A stretch of 64,000 nucleotides of DNA from an uncultured Scytonema sp. (GCA_937873135.1 CALMVQ010000120.1:88414-152413); one strand, 5' to 3'. Shown: positions 53,977 through 63,662, counted from the first letter of the stretch. Made by a program: numbers and translations. The notes: generated by a model not told the origin, from the sequence alone.

Positions 53977-54990
53977 GTGATTAGAGTTGCAATCAACGGT
54001 TTTGGGCGCATCGGGCGTAACTTTGCACGTTGCTGGGTGGGTAGACAGAATAGCAATTTAGACCTTATTGCTATCAATGACACATCAGACCCTAGAACCA
54101 ACGCTCATTTGCTAAAGTATGACTCGATGCTAGGAAAGTTAAAGGATGTTGACATTTCTGCCGATGATAACTCAATCATCGTCAACGGTAAGACCATTAA
54201 GTGTGTATCTGACCGCAACCCAGACAACTTGCCCTGGAAAGAGTGGGAAATCGACCTGATTATAGAAGCGACCGGAGTCTTTACTTCTAGAGAAGGGGCA
54301 TTGAGGCATATTAACGCAGGTGCTAAGAAGGTTCTGATTACTGCACCTGGTAAAAATGAAGATGGTACTTTTGTGGTTGGCGTGAATCATCACGACTACG
54401 ACCACAAACAACACAATATTATCAGTAACGCCAGCTGTACTACCAACTGTTTGGCTCCTATTGCTAAGGTGTTGCACGAGAAATTCAACATCATTAAAGG
54501 CACAATGACCACTACCCACAGCTACACAGGTGACCAGCGCTTATTAGACGCTTCTCACCGAGATCTGCGACGGGCTCGTGCTGCAGCAATCAACATCGTG
54601 CCTACTTCCACTGGTGCGGCTAAAGCCGTAGCGTTGGTATTACCAGCCCTTAAAGGCAAGCTGAATGGCGTCGCCTTGCGCGTACCCACCCCGAACGTTT
54701 CGATGGTGGATTTTGTGGTGCAGGTTGAAAAGCCCACTATTACTGAAGAAGTTAACCAAGTCTTCAAAGAAGCCGCGCAAGGTCATATGAAAGGTATCTT
54801 AGACTACAGCGAATTACAATTGGTATCCTCTGACTATCAGGGTACAGATGCCTCTTCCATTGTTGATTCTAGTTTGACAATGGTGATGGGCAATGACATG
54901 GTAAAAGTCATGGCTTGGTATGACAACGAGTGGGGTTACAGTCAGCGAGTTCTTGACTTGGCAGAGTTAGTTGCCGAAAAGTGGGCTTAA
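53977..54990 (+). CDS. gap2: NAD(P)-dependent glyceraldehyde-3-phosphate dehydrogenase
   Basis: This enzyme runs the reductive step of the Calvin cycle and gluconeogenesis in cyanobacteria. The N-terminal [11 protein letters not shown] and the catalytic SNASCTTNC (Cys154) with His181 ([10 protein letters not shown]) are all present. [20 protein letters not shown] matches the Gap2 (plastid GapB/A-like) form rather than the glycolytic Gap1. Start is GTG at 53977, the usual one for gap2 in this group. Length of 337 residues is normal. Confidence 0.95.
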   Translation: MIRVAINGFGRIGRNFARCWVGRQNSNLDLIAINDTSDPRTNAHLLKYDSMLGKLKDVDISADDNSIIVNGKTIKCVSDRNPDNLPWKEWEIDLIIEATGVFTSREGALRHINAGAKKVLITAPGKNEDGTFVVGVNHHDYDHKQHNIISNASCTTNCLAPIAKVLHEKFNIIKGTMTTTHSYTGDQRLLDASHRDLRRARAAAINIVPTSTGAAKAVALVLPALKGKLNGVALRVPTPNVSMVDFVVQVEKPTITEEVNQVFKEAAQGHMKGILDYSELQLVSSDYQGTDASSIVDSSLTMVMGNDMVKVMAWYDNEWGYSQRVLDLAELVAEKWA

Positions 54991-55059
54991 TTTGTCAATG
55001 ATTGATTGTTAGTGGTTAGTTGTTAATTGTCAAAAAGTATTGCTAACCACTAATAACAA

Positions 55060-56091
55060 TTAGCTAAAGTGCTGAAATCCCCGATTAAGAGTCAAAACTT
55101 GGTCGGGATATTCTCCTTTTTGATCGCGTAACAGCACTGTTGACTCATCTGTAACTGTCCCGATCACCGCAGCGCCTTTGCCAAGCTGTTGCACTAATGC
55201 ATGTGCTGGCTCTTTTGGCAAGCACAGCACTAATTCAAAGTCTTCTCCACCATATAAAGCATAGAAGAGCGCTTGTTCGTTTGTCAGCCAGCCATCAAAA
55301 GTTGTTGGTAAGGGGATTTGCGTGCGTTCAACGACAGCACCAACACCACTGGCATGGCAAATTTGCACCACAGCATCAGCTAAACCATCACTGCTGTCCA
55401 TTCCAGAGATAGGGAGTGGAGAGAGAGGAGCAGTGGGAGAGTTAAAAATTGAAAAGAGAATTGGTAATACATCAAGACGCGGTTGGGGGCGTTGATGTGC
55501 TTTGATCAGAGCATCGCGATCACCGTTACTGAGAGGAAATGCTGATTCTGGATGTAAAAGCAATTCTAAGCCAGCAGATGCAGCTCCGTGAACACCTGTT
55601 ACTACGATCACATCGCCAATCTTAGCCTTGTCGCGACGGATGAGACGCAACGGGTCGGCTTGACCAAAAGCTGTGATTGCAATAGTAATCACAGGCGATC
55701 GCACAACATCACCACCAACAATCGGGGTTTTGTATTGTTGCAAACATGCTGTCATTCCTTCATACAACTGCTCAACCCAACTTACTCTGAGAGTCCCAGG
55801 AAGTCCAAGTCCAACAGTAATTCCTAGAGGGTAAGCCCCCATAGCTGCCAAATCTGATAAATTAGCAGCAGCAGATCGCCAACCGACATCTTTTCCAGAA
55901 GTCGTAACTTCACTGAAGTGTACGTTATCAATCAAGACATCGGTTGTGACAACTAGAGATTGCTCCGGAAGAGTTGAAAGCACAGCCGCATCATCCCCAA
56001 TAATTTCTGCGGGACAGAAACGTTGCAATATTTGTAAAAGTTTTTGTTCGCCAAGGTCTTGAACTTGTAGAGAAGATAAGTCGCCGTTCAT
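55060..56091 (-). CDS. thiL: Thiamine-monophosphate kinase
   Basis: This ATP-dependent kinase makes thiamine diphosphate from thiamine monophosphate. Motifs include IIGDDAAVL, TTDVLIDNVHF, GWRSAAANLSDLAAMGAYPL and GGDVVRSP, typical of ThiL. The ATG at 56091 gives MNGDLSSLQVQDLGE; a GTG at 56103 would add four residues. Its 343 residues match the family. Confidence 0.92.
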   Translation of the reverse strand: MNGDLSSLQVQDLGEQKLLQILQRFCPAEIIGDDAAVLSTLPEQSLVVTTDVLIDNVHFSEVTTSGKDVGWRSAAANLSDLAAMGAYPLGITVGLGLPGTLRVSWVEQLYEGMTACLQQYKTPIVGGDVVRSPVITIAITAFGQADPLRLIRRDKAKIGDVIVVTGVHGAASAGLELLLHPESAFPLSNGDRDALIKAHQRPQPRLDVLPILFSIFNSPTAPLSPLPISGMDSSDGLADAVVQICHASGVGAVVERTQIPLPTTFDGWLTNEQALFYALYGGEDFELVLCLPKEPAHALVQQLGKGAAVIGTVTDESTVLLRDQKGEYPDQVLTLNRGFQHFS

Positions 56092-56189
56092 ACCTAGCTG
56101 CACCTGATAAAACGTACATGAGCTTATAGCTAATTTGGCATTTTGGCAACTATGTAGATTAACTAAAGAGTATCTTGGGTATTAATACG

Positions 56190-56257
56190 TTAGTGTGCAA
56201 TAAAATACACATGACGCATAAACCTCCTCTTCCCGGTTAACTACCGGGGTTTTTTTA
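56190..56257 (+). ncRNA. Candidate small RNA with exposed CCUCCUC
   Basis: A TAATAC box (56183-56188) is followed by a short weak hairpin (GTGT...ACAC, 56193-56210), a single-stranded stretch with AAACCTCCTCTT (56220-56231) and then a terminator. The terminator is CCCGGT / ACCGGG (56232-56248) with T7. The layout of a 5' hairpin, an open CU-rich anti-Shine-Dalgarno motif and a terminator, in about 65 nt, recalls Yfr1-type sRNAs, but the Yfr1 core ACUCCUCACAC is not present. Confidence 0.4.
56232..56257 (+). terminator. Rho-independent terminator without an upstream coding gene
   Basis: CCCGGT / ACCGGG stem with a 5-nt loop, followed by GTTTTTTT. On this strand no protein gene lies upstream for about 1.2 kb (gap2 ends at 54990, and thiL is on the other strand). 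Confidence 0.75.
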
Positions 56258-56929
56258 GTGTAGAAAAATTAAAATGTCCTATCAGTGAAGCTTTTGGGGT
56301 TTTAAAACACCCTATATATCAGCATGAAATTCTAAATTAAGTATTTATGCTTAACAGAAATTAACTAGATAATATGTAAAAAATTTTCCTGTTAATCTAG
56401 TTTTATGTATGTAGATGGAATTAAGAAATTTAGATTATCGGAGAGCATCGTGTGATTATCAACGATGACCGCGGCAGCGGCAGATTTAACCTCGAATACT
56501 AACATCAGTTAGCGTTACTAATAGCTTCACTCGTCATAGAGTTCGTGCGCTTGCACCATTTTCCGTTTGCTCCGCTTCATCAAGACTGGACATTCTGAAT
56601 TGAAGAAGAACTCAGAATACAGAACTCAGAACCTGTTAGTGGGGGATTGAGATCCCCCACTAATCACGCACAACCATTAGAGGATGAATTTGAGGAACAC
56701 ATTTAACTACACCTCTAGCAAACTCAGTGACACGAATTGCGTTGAAAAATCGTAGAAGAACTCAGAATGTTTAAAATCATTAAATTCTGAGATTTACGTT
56801 CTTTCTCATAAAATTCTGAGTCCTAAATTCTTTTGCTGAGGTTATTCCTCATTGAACTCTGACCTATTGTGTGTTCTGTATTCTCTCGGTTGTCAAGAAG
56901 GTTTGTATTAGCCATTCACGTAGACGTTC

Positions 56930-57190
56930 TTAGCGGTGAGGCAGCGCTGTAGGGGGCTCACGCCCGCTAGAGACGGCGACTGCGATCTACTCACTCTTTC
57001 TAGACGCTGCCTTGAACGACGTACCCCTGCGATCTCAGCAAGCGTGACAAGTAGCGGACGCTCCAGTTGGAGCGTCACCCGATCTAAAGCAGCGATCAGG
57101 AATTGTCTTCTCACTCCTTCTAGACGCTACCTTGAACGAGCGTCAGGGCTTGTCGTCAGCAGTCCATGTGCGGAGCGCACATTCAGAATG
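56930..57190. repeat. Direct-repeat region TTCTAGACGCTNCCTTGAACGA
   Basis: CTCACTCTTTCTAGACGCTG (near 56989) and CTCACTCCTTCTAGACGCTA (near 57110) are each followed by CCTTGAACGA and are about 120 bp apart. GCGTCACCC, GGACGCTCC and GAGCGTC units between them are of the GCGTTAGC-type dispersed family. Confidence 0.65.
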
Positions 57191-57587
57191 AAACAAAGCT
57201 AGAGTGTAAGTAAGTACCTACACAAAATTATTTACACATCCAATTCCTTTAGCGATGAGATTTTTCAAGGGTTTGAGATCAACCCAGTGTGTAATTAATT
57301 CTATTTGCCTACTTAAGTATTTATGCTTGACGAAAAACAGTTTTGTTAGGAGACATCGCTCTCACAAATGTTAGGAAAGATCTTAGTGCGGTATTAGGCT
57401 CTCATTTTTTCATCCTTTTTCGATAAAGGCGTATTGCAATAGCTCAAGATTCTTAATCAACATCAAGTTATAAATCAATTTATTAAGTTTTTAATAACAC
57501 TTGTGTCAGCCTCTACATTCATGCTGGAAGCTTCTACCGGATTGTGTATCCTGAGAGTAACTAAGCTAATGATTAAATGGAGGTCGA

Positions 57588-57803
57588 ATGACTCCTACGA
57601 TTATGCGTCAGGTTTGGTCTGTAGTTGAAACCGCACAAGCCAAGACGCTGTTGCAGTTAGATGATGCTAGCTTGGTGCAGTGGTTGGTAAAACAAACCAA
57701 GAAGCAAGTGTTACTAGATTGCCGCGAAACCGACTTTCTCAGTGAATACATTCAATCTCGGCTAACCCTCATTCGTGACATTGTTTATGAACGTCATTGT
57801 TAG
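57588..57803 (+). CDS. Small conserved protein of unknown function
   Basis: A 71-codon gene with a strong ribosome binding site, GGAGGT, 5 bases before the ATG. The product is soluble and mostly helical: MTPTIMRQVWSVVETAQAKT, LLQLDDASLVQWLVKQ, and a C-terminal RLTLIRDIVYERHC. It is not recognised as a named family, though its compact length and good start argue it is real and probably conserved in cyanobacteria. No clue to function in its neighbours. Confidence 0.72.
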   Translation: MTPTIMRQVWSVVETAQAKTLLQLDDASLVQWLVKQTKKQVLLDCRETDFLSEYIQSRLTLIRDIVYERHC

Positions 57804-57953
57804 TAAGCGCTTCAGCTATCATGCCCTCAGCTATTGAATTGGATTTTGAGGCACGACAGCTGGTGGCTAAAGGCTAAATACTTACTCTGAAAGCTCCTCG
57901 TTTAAAGAACACAGATGAATACAAACTAAGGACAAATGATCAATAGTAAACAA

Positions 57954-59150
57954 CTACTGACTTTTTTGTGGCAAATAACCTTCTATCAAACAGTCAGAAC
58001 CCACCATACGCACTTCAACACGTTCTAGAGAAAGTGCCTCTGTCATGATAGTAAAACCTAAATCACCCACAGGTGTAGGTGCACTATTACCACCAATGAT
58101 TTTAGGAGCGATAAAGGCAAGAACTTTTTGTACTGCTCCCTGAGCGATCGCACTAGCAGCTAAGATTCCCCCACACTCCCACAGCACGCTGCAAAAACCC
58201 CGATCATACAAGTGAGCCATTGCTCGATCTGGTGTGAGTGATGTTAACTCCACCACTTCCACAGATTGTTTTCGCAACAGTTCTTGAAAATCAGGGTTAG
58301 CTCCAATTTCAGTCAACACCAAAGTAGGTGCCTCCGCAGTCTGCCACAAATGAGCTACCTCTGGTAAGTTGAGATGGCGGCTCATAACGACCCGTAAAGG
58401 ATTATGCGCTCCCTCTTGATGGCTAGTTAAATGAGGATTGTCTTGTCGGACTGTATTACCGCCAACAATTATCGCATCACAGGCAGCCCGCAGTTGATAG
58501 ACTTCACTGCGGGCAACTTGATTTGTCACCCAGGTGCTATGACCGGTAATAGTAGCAATTTTACCATCCAAAGTCATGGCATATTTCAAAATGCCCAAAG
58601 GCCGATGATAGAGAATACGATGGGCAAAGCCTTCATTCAGCTTCTGACAAGCTTCTTGTTCCACTCCCACCAAGACTTCTATTCCAGCTTCACGTAACCG
58701 GGCAATACCACCGCCAGCTACCAAGGGATTGGGATCTACCATACCCACCACTACCTTTGCCACTCCAGCTGCAATCAAGGCGGATGTACAAGGGGGAGTA
58801 CGTCCGTAGTGATTGCAAGGTTCGAGGCTGACGTAGATAGTTGCTCCGCAAGCGCGCTCCTGGGCTGCCTTCAAGGCAAAAATTTCTGCATGAGGCTCCC
58901 CCGCACGCGGATGAAACCCTTCCCCAACAATCTCCCCATCTTTGACAATCACAGCTCCTACCAAAGGATTTGGAGAAGTACGTCCGGTGGCTTGGCGGGC
59001 AAGTTCCAAACACCGCTGCATTATCCTTCGGTCAAAATCTGTTCCTACCGTTTCATTCGGGTGTGAATTCTTAGGAGATATGAGTAGATTTTTGTGGGTA
59101 TTAGCGATATCTGAGTTATCTGGTTGATCGACCACTGAGGAATTATCCAT
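57954..59150 (-). CDS. ribD: Bifunctional riboflavin deaminase/reductase
   Basis: This enzyme catalyses two steps of riboflavin synthesis (deamination and sugar-chain reduction of the GTP-derived pyrimidine). The deaminase domain (about 40-180) has the zinc-ligand motifs PHAEIFAL and PCNHYGRTPPC. The reductase half (about 190-398) has AMTLDGKIAT and DAIIVGGNTVRQDNP. The ATG at 59150 is preferred over a TTG at 59180. No FMN riboswitch was recognised upstream. Confidence 0.93.
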   Translation of the reverse strand: MDNSSVVDQPDNSDIANTHKNLLISPKNSHPNETVGTDFDRRIMQRCLELARQATGRTSPNPLVGAVIVKDGEIVGEGFHPRAGEPHAEIFALKAAQERACGATIYVSLEPCNHYGRTPPCTSALIAAGVAKVVVGMVDPNPLVAGGGIARLREAGIEVLVGVEQEACQKLNEGFAHRILYHRPLGILKYAMTLDGKIATITGHSTWVTNQVARSEVYQLRAACDAIIVGGNTVRQDNPHLTSHQEGAHNPLRVVMSRHLNLPEVAHLWQTAEAPTLVLTEIGANPDFQELLRKQSVEVVELTSLTPDRAMAHLYDRGFCSVLWECGGILAASAIAQGAVQKVLAFIAPKIIGGNSAPTPVGDLGFTIMTEALSLERVEVRMVGSDCLIEGYLPQKSQ

Positions 59151-59614
59151 AATTTTGGGCAATGTTAACTCTAGCTTCAACTAATCCGGCAGAAGTCCCA
59201 TACTCTATCCGTACAAAGGATCGATACTGAGGGAGGAATACCGGGTGATTTTTATCGCGTCCTCTGATTATTTTTCCTCCCATGGGGAACAAACAAGAGG
59301 ACAGCGATAAAAATTACAATAATCTAAACCACTATGCATAATCTTGAAGAACGTTTTATTAACTAGACACATAAAAAATGCGCCACAAGTAATTTTAGGG
59401 CGCATAACAGGTATCTGTAAAAGGGTTGCACGGGGAGCGCAGATTTTTTCCTTGACTAGTTACAATCACAAATAGATATTTTCTTTATCTGAACTGTATC
59501 TGTAAATACACTTGAATAGATGTTATCTCAAATAGTATAATTCTAAGTAAAGGCTGCTTTCATTTTTAATTCCAAGATCCAATCGGTTTCTCTGGGAGTT
59601 CTTGTTGGTGAGTT
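59151..59614. other. Non-coding gap upstream of ribD
   Basis: The gap holds the long stem at 59248-59314 and a smaller stem near 59380-59405 (ATGCGCC / GGCGCAT). No gene is supported. Confidence 0.5.
59248..59314. repeat. Long hairpin upstream of ribD
   Basis: ATTTTTATCGCGTCCTCT pairs with AGAGGACAGCGATAAAAAT apart from one extra base, around a 30-nt loop that itself has a TCCCATGGGGA core. It lies about 100 bp before the ribD start on the transcript side. It does not have the RFN-element (FMN riboswitch) layout. Confidence 0.75.
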
Positions 59615-60067
59615 TCACCAACTGTAAAGTTTAAAGCCTCTTGCTTGATAATTAGCAAGTCCGTAACGATGATCTAAGCTACAGGTATGTACCCACACTC
59701 GCTTTACTCCTGCTGTCCAAGCTTGTTGCACGCCAAAACTCAATAGGTGTCCACCAATATGCTGCCCGATAAACTGAGGTAGTAGACCGAAGTAAACAAT
59801 CTTGACGTTATTGTTCATGTTGTACTCTAACTCAATGTAGCTTGCGGGAGTGCCAGAAACATAAACTACCCACGTTTGGATTTCTGGACAATCGAGGTAT
59901 TCCAGCCAGCGTTGATAAGTCCAACTTAGGCGCTCTATCCAGTAGTAATTGCTACCAACACTTGTATATAGGAAACGACTGAACTCGGGACAGGGAATTT
60001 CGGCACAAGTGATTACTAAGTTTGGGTTGCTTGAGAAAGTAGAACGAAGCTCGCTTGGTGAAAGCAT
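59615..60067 (-). CDS. GNAT-family N-acetyltransferase
   Basis: This 150-residue acetyltransferase has the acetyl-CoA loop motif IGQHIGGHLLSFGVQQAW (Q/RxxGxG/A form) and a C-terminal YQARGFKLY typical of the fold. Substrate is unknown. It follows mreD by 39 bp in the same direction and may be cotranscribed with mreBCD. Confidence 0.85.
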   Translation of the reverse strand: MLSPSELRSTFSSNPNLVITCAEIPCPEFSRFLYTSVGSNYYWIERLSWTYQRWLEYLDCPEIQTWVVYVSGTPASYIELEYNMNNNVKIVYFGLLPQFIGQHIGGHLLSFGVQQAWTAGVKRVWVHTCSLDHRYGLANYQARGFKLYSW

Positions 60068-60106
60068 TTCTAAGTACCAAGTCGTGACATCAACAGCATA
60101 TGCTAT

Positions 60107-60739
60107 TCAAGAAGATTGCTCTGCTAATCTTAACTGATGCCACCAACGATTCAAGGGATAATAAATAACAGGTGCCCAGAGGCTACTAAGAATAGCTGAA
60201 GCCAAGACAACCTTCTGATAGTAACTCCAGATATCTCCTGCTGTATTGCGATCCCTCATGAAAACTAGTTGGGATGCAAAGATTGTATCTGCCAAAACAG
60301 CCATTCCAAAAACAATTAGGGCTATGGAAATAAAGTCTTCTTGGATAAAACGCTGCTTTTGAATATAACCTGTGATCAATCCTACCAATCCTAAACTTAA
60401 GGCATGAGTAGGATCGCTATAGTCGGCAGATGTCATAGCATCTTGAAGTAAACCGATAACTATACCTGCTACGGCACCTTGAAAGGCTGTTCGCTTCACA
60501 CTCCAAACCACTACCCAAATTAATAACCAGTTAGGTTCAATACCTAATAATTCCATTCCTGGAAAACGGGTTGGCAGTATGAGTAAACATAACATGACCG
60601 ACCCTACCGTGACTATTCCGTCCACTAGTTGCCGGAGTCTCGGATGCCACTTAGTCAGAGGGTTGATTTGATTGTTAGATTTTCGCGATCGCGATTTTGG
60701 CCTAGTCTGAGTTCTACCCCAAAATTTAGGAATCCTCAT
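60107..60739 (-). CDS. mreD: Rod-shape-determining protein MreD
   Basis: A 210-residue polytopic inner-membrane protein with about five hydrophobic segments (LLILPTRFPGMELLGIEPNWLLIWVVVW and following helices). Position directly after mreC (22-bp gap) and the ALSLGLVGLITGYIQ segment identify it as MreD. It links MreB filaments to the wall-synthesis machinery. Confidence 0.9.
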   Translation of the reverse strand: MRIPKFWGRTQTRPKSRSRKSNNQINPLTKWHPRLRQLVDGIVTVGSVMLCLLILPTRFPGMELLGIEPNWLLIWVVVWSVKRTAFQGAVAGIVIGLLQDAMTSADYSDPTHALSLGLVGLITGYIQKQRFIQEDFISIALIVFGMAVLADTIFASQLVFMRDRNTAGDIWSYYQKVVLASAILSSLWAPVIYYPLNRWWHQLRLAEQSS

Positions 60740-60761
60740 TTGCTGTTTTAAAATCTAATTA

Positions 60762-61565
60762 TTACTTTTTGGTTGTTGATTGTTCGCTCTGTGGAGAGTT
60801 CTCTGGTTGTGGGTTTTCCTGCTTCGGATATACTGTTACCCAATCCAGAGAGTGGATCGGTGGAAATAATTCAATTTTCGCGACTGATGTGGGCAGTTTC
60901 TTTAAATCCAGAGATTTTACTCGCCCTATAGCCAAACCTGATGGAAACTTTTGACTGTAATTGGACGTAGAGACAACATCTCCAGGTTTTACATTTGGGA
61001 CTTTCTCATAAAATTCCAGAACTGCCTCAGCTGAAGAATCTCCTCGCAAAACACCTTTAGCTCCAGTGCGACTAATTGTGACACCGACTTTACTCTTAAA
61101 ATCACTGATTAATAAGACGCGGCTGGTATTGGGCGTTACACTTGCCACCAAACCGACTAGTCCGCCTTCTGCTCTGACTATATAACCTTCCTTAATTCCC
61201 GCAAGGCTACCACGATTTAAAGTAACCTGCTGCCACCAGTTATCTGCACTACGTCCCACAACCCGAGCCGGAATAGGACGCGATGCAACCGGCTCTTTCT
61301 CAACGTAGTTCAATAATTGTTTTAGCTTTTTATTTTGATTTTCTAAATCTACTATCTGAGTTTGCAGTTCCAATACTCGGGCATCTTTGAGGCGTTCTTC
61401 TTTTGGGAATGTCTGAAACATTTGTAGTGGACGAGTGATTCCCTGATATAACTCAAGTACAAAAGCACCTTGAGTTTGTCGAAGTAGCCACGCACTACCG
61501 AAGATTAAACCCAGCAAACCAATTTGTAAACCTTTTCTTTCCCACTTACGACGTGTTATAAACAT
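60762..61565 (-). CDS. mreC: Rod-shape-determining protein MreC
   Basis: An N-terminal membrane helix (about residues 11-28) is followed by a coiled coil (LKDARVLELQTQIVDLENQNKKLKQLL) and the beta-rich MreC domain (ARVVGRSADNWWQQVTLNRG, VLLISDFKSKVGV, VSTSNYSQKFPSGLAIG). It is a periplasmic scaffold for elongasome proteins. It sits between mreB and mreD. Confidence 0.94.
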   Translation of the reverse strand: MFITRRKWERKGLQIGLLGLIFGSAWLLRQTQGAFVLELYQGITRPLQMFQTFPKEERLKDARVLELQTQIVDLENQNKKLKQLLNYVEKEPVASRPIPARVVGRSADNWWQQVTLNRGSLAGIKEGYIVRAEGGLVGLVASVTPNTSRVLLISDFKSKVGVTISRTGAKGVLRGDSSAEAVLEFYEKVPNVKPGDVVSTSNYSQKFPSGLAIGRVKSLDLKKLPTSVAKIELFPPIHSLDWVTVYPKQENPQPENSPQSEQSTTKK

Positions 61566-61648
61566 AATGAACCTTTTTTATATATAATTTTTATTTAAGA
61601 TATTGAATTTTAGAGCAAATCCAATATCTTAAAATTGTATCAACAGCG

Positions 61649-62692
61649 CTACAGACTGCGAGAACGTCCGCTGAAAACTCTTTCAAGCTGCTTGAAGTTT
61701 TCTAATACACGACCTGTTCCCAAAACAACACAGCTTAGAGGGTCAGCTGCAATATGTGTCACAATCCCTGTTTCATGACTGATTAGGGTGTCTATCCCTT
61801 TTAGGAGAGCACCTCCACCAGCTAGCATAATGCCTCGGTCGATAATGTCTGCTGCTAGTTCTGGAGGTGTACGCTCCAATGTCCGCTTTACTGCTTCTAC
61901 AATGACAGAGAGTGGTTCTGACATACTCTCTCGTACTTCTGGCCCTTTAATTGTGACAGTTCGCGGTAGGCTAGAAAGAAGGTGTAAGCCTCGGACTTCC
62001 ATCATGGCATCATCATTATCAGCTGTAGGGTATGCAGAACCAATCCGAATTTTAATGTCTTCGGCAGTGCGTTCTCCAATCACTAAATTATGAACTTTTC
62101 TCATATACTGCATGATGGCTTCTGTGAGTTCATCCCCGGCAATGCGGACTGATTCGCTCAAAACCGTACCTTGAAGGCTTAACACTGCCACTTCTGTTGT
62201 GCCACCACCAATATCGATTATCATGTTCCCAGTAGGTTCGGCAACAGGGAGTCCGGCTCCTATTGCTGCTGCTACAGGCTCATCAATTAAGTAAACTTCT
62301 CTTGCCCCTGCTTGAGTAGCCGCATCCATCACAGCCCGTCTTTCTACCCCTGTCACTCCACTAGGAATGCCAATGACAATCCGGGGTAATACGAGAGACT
62401 TGCCTTCGTTGACTCGCTGAATAAAACTTTTCAGCATCAGCTCGGCTGTATCAAAGTCAGCGATTACACCATCCCTTAAGGGGCGTACAGCAATCACATT
62501 TCCAGGTGTCCGACCGAGCATTTTTTTGGCTTCTTCTCCAACTGCTATTACAACCTTTTCGTTTTGGTCGATAGCAACCACTGAAGGTTCTTGAAGAACA
62601 ATGCCTTTACCTGATACATATACGAGGGTGTTGGCAGTACCGAGATCGATACCCATATCCCGCGACAAGGAAAACCTACTGAAAAGACCCAC
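61649..62692 (-). CDS. mreB: Rod-shape-determining protein MreB
   Basis: An actin-like filament protein of 347 residues with DLGTANTLVYV (phosphate 1), MIDIGGGTTEVAVL (phosphate 2), MLAGGGALLKG and other family motifs intact. Its N-terminal SRFSLSRD amphipathic tip is membrane-binding. The start is GTG at 62692, just after the AAAGGA of its own ribosome-binding region; a TAG lies immediately upstream in frame, so no earlier start is possible. First gene of the mreBCD cluster. Confidence 0.95.
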   Translation of the reverse strand: MGLFSRFSLSRDMGIDLGTANTLVYVSGKGIVLQEPSVVAIDQNEKVVIAVGEEAKKMLGRTPGNVIAVRPLRDGVIADFDTAELMLKSFIQRVNEGKSLVLPRIVIGIPSGVTGVERRAVMDAATQAGAREVYLIDEPVAAAIGAGLPVAEPTGNMIIDIGGGTTEVAVLSLQGTVLSESVRIAGDELTEAIMQYMRKVHNLVIGERTAEDIKIRIGSAYPTADNDDAMMEVRGLHLLSSLPRTVTIKGPEVRESMSEPLSVIVEAVKRTLERTPPELAADIIDRGIMLAGGGALLKGIDTLISHETGIVTHIAADPLSCVVLGTGRVLENFKQLERVFSGRSRSL

Positions 62693-63662
62693 TCCTTTCT
62701 ACGCCCCCTATTTTTAATATTATTGACAACTATCGTAAGTTGCAATTGTGCTGGATTTTATTATGTTTTTCGACCTGAGTCTAGTAAAGCAGCTTATGTT
62801 TCCACAGATATTTTGGGAATCTTTACCTTGCCTTTTAGCTGCTACTTACTTTTATTCGCTCTCCCCATAGGTACATCAGTATATTTTTGTGAGTAAGAGA
62901 AAATAATTTTTATGTAAGTCCACAGTAATTAGCTATCAATTATCAGCGTACATTAGTTTTTAGGTTTGAGCAGCGTTATCGAGAGATTTACATAATTGAC
63001 TTGATAGCTGCTTGTAAAGTGCCATAACTAACGCTCTTTTATTACTCTCATCAGATTAAATTTGAAATTCTACTTGTTAGAGGATGTTTGAAAAGTCTAA
63101 GAGCGTGTGTTTCACTACCATAGCTACCGAGAAACTGCTACCTTGAGAATATGGGTTTTGGGATTTGCGATACGGATGGCAGCCCCTGAGTCTCACTTAA
63201 GGCTCAAGCAGACCCTTCAAACAACCTCTTACTTTAGTCTGCCCAGGCGAACTTTGTTGGTGCATGCAATTTCCAACTACCTCGATTATTCTCTCTTCAG
63301 AGTCATAAAAGAGCGCTAAAGACTTTAATTTAATTGTTAGATAAATAACAATTAAATTAGAGTCTTTAAACGTAAATTCACAGAAGTATGTAAACAATTG
63401 TTGACCGACTCAGAAACCTACAACCTACTAAGGGGAAACCATAAAAATAAAATACCAGCTACCCGCTTGGGTTGATGGGTTGGTATCGAGGGATCTAGGA
63501 ATGAACGGCACGGTATTTTATTTCCACAGCAAGTGCCTAACAACTATCTCTGTCCATGAACAATGTAAAGTTGTGTTGATTCAGGCCAACTTTCTGATCC
63601 CTTTGCAATTGGCTTCTCTCAAAGTCAGAATAGATAAGTACGTCTGTACTGAGAGGAAACAC
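62693..63662. other. Divergent non-coding gap between mreB and ssb
   Basis: About 970 bp without a recognised gene. It includes a 21-bp hairpin (63318-63367) and a bracketed structured region (63445-63523), and must hold the promoters of mreB and ssb. Confidence 0.5.
63318..63367. terminator. Long AT-rich terminator-like hairpin
   Basis: AAAGACTTTAATTTAATTGTT and its near-complement form a 21-bp stem (one G-U) around an 8-nt loop AGATAAAT, with T-rich ends on both strands. Confidence 0.7.

Larger units (their letters stand above)
56092..57587. other. Long non-coding gap
   Basis: About 1.5 kb without a recognised gene. It contains a small-RNA-like unit ending in a strong terminator (56190-56257), a direct-repeat region (56930-57190), and AT-rich sequence elsewhere. 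An 88-codon open frame at 56936-57202 is repeat-derived. Confidence 0.55.

Noticed and set aside
56936-57202. 88-codon open frame in the thiL-to-57588 gap
   Set aside because: It is composed of dispersed repeats; coding is unlikely.
59160-59320. FMN riboswitch upstream of ribD
   Set aside because: The conserved RFN-element strings were not found; only a long simple hairpin is present.
63107-63319. 70-codon open frame before ssb
   Set aside because: No ribosome binding site and no protein-like pattern; it ends at the terminator-like hairpin.
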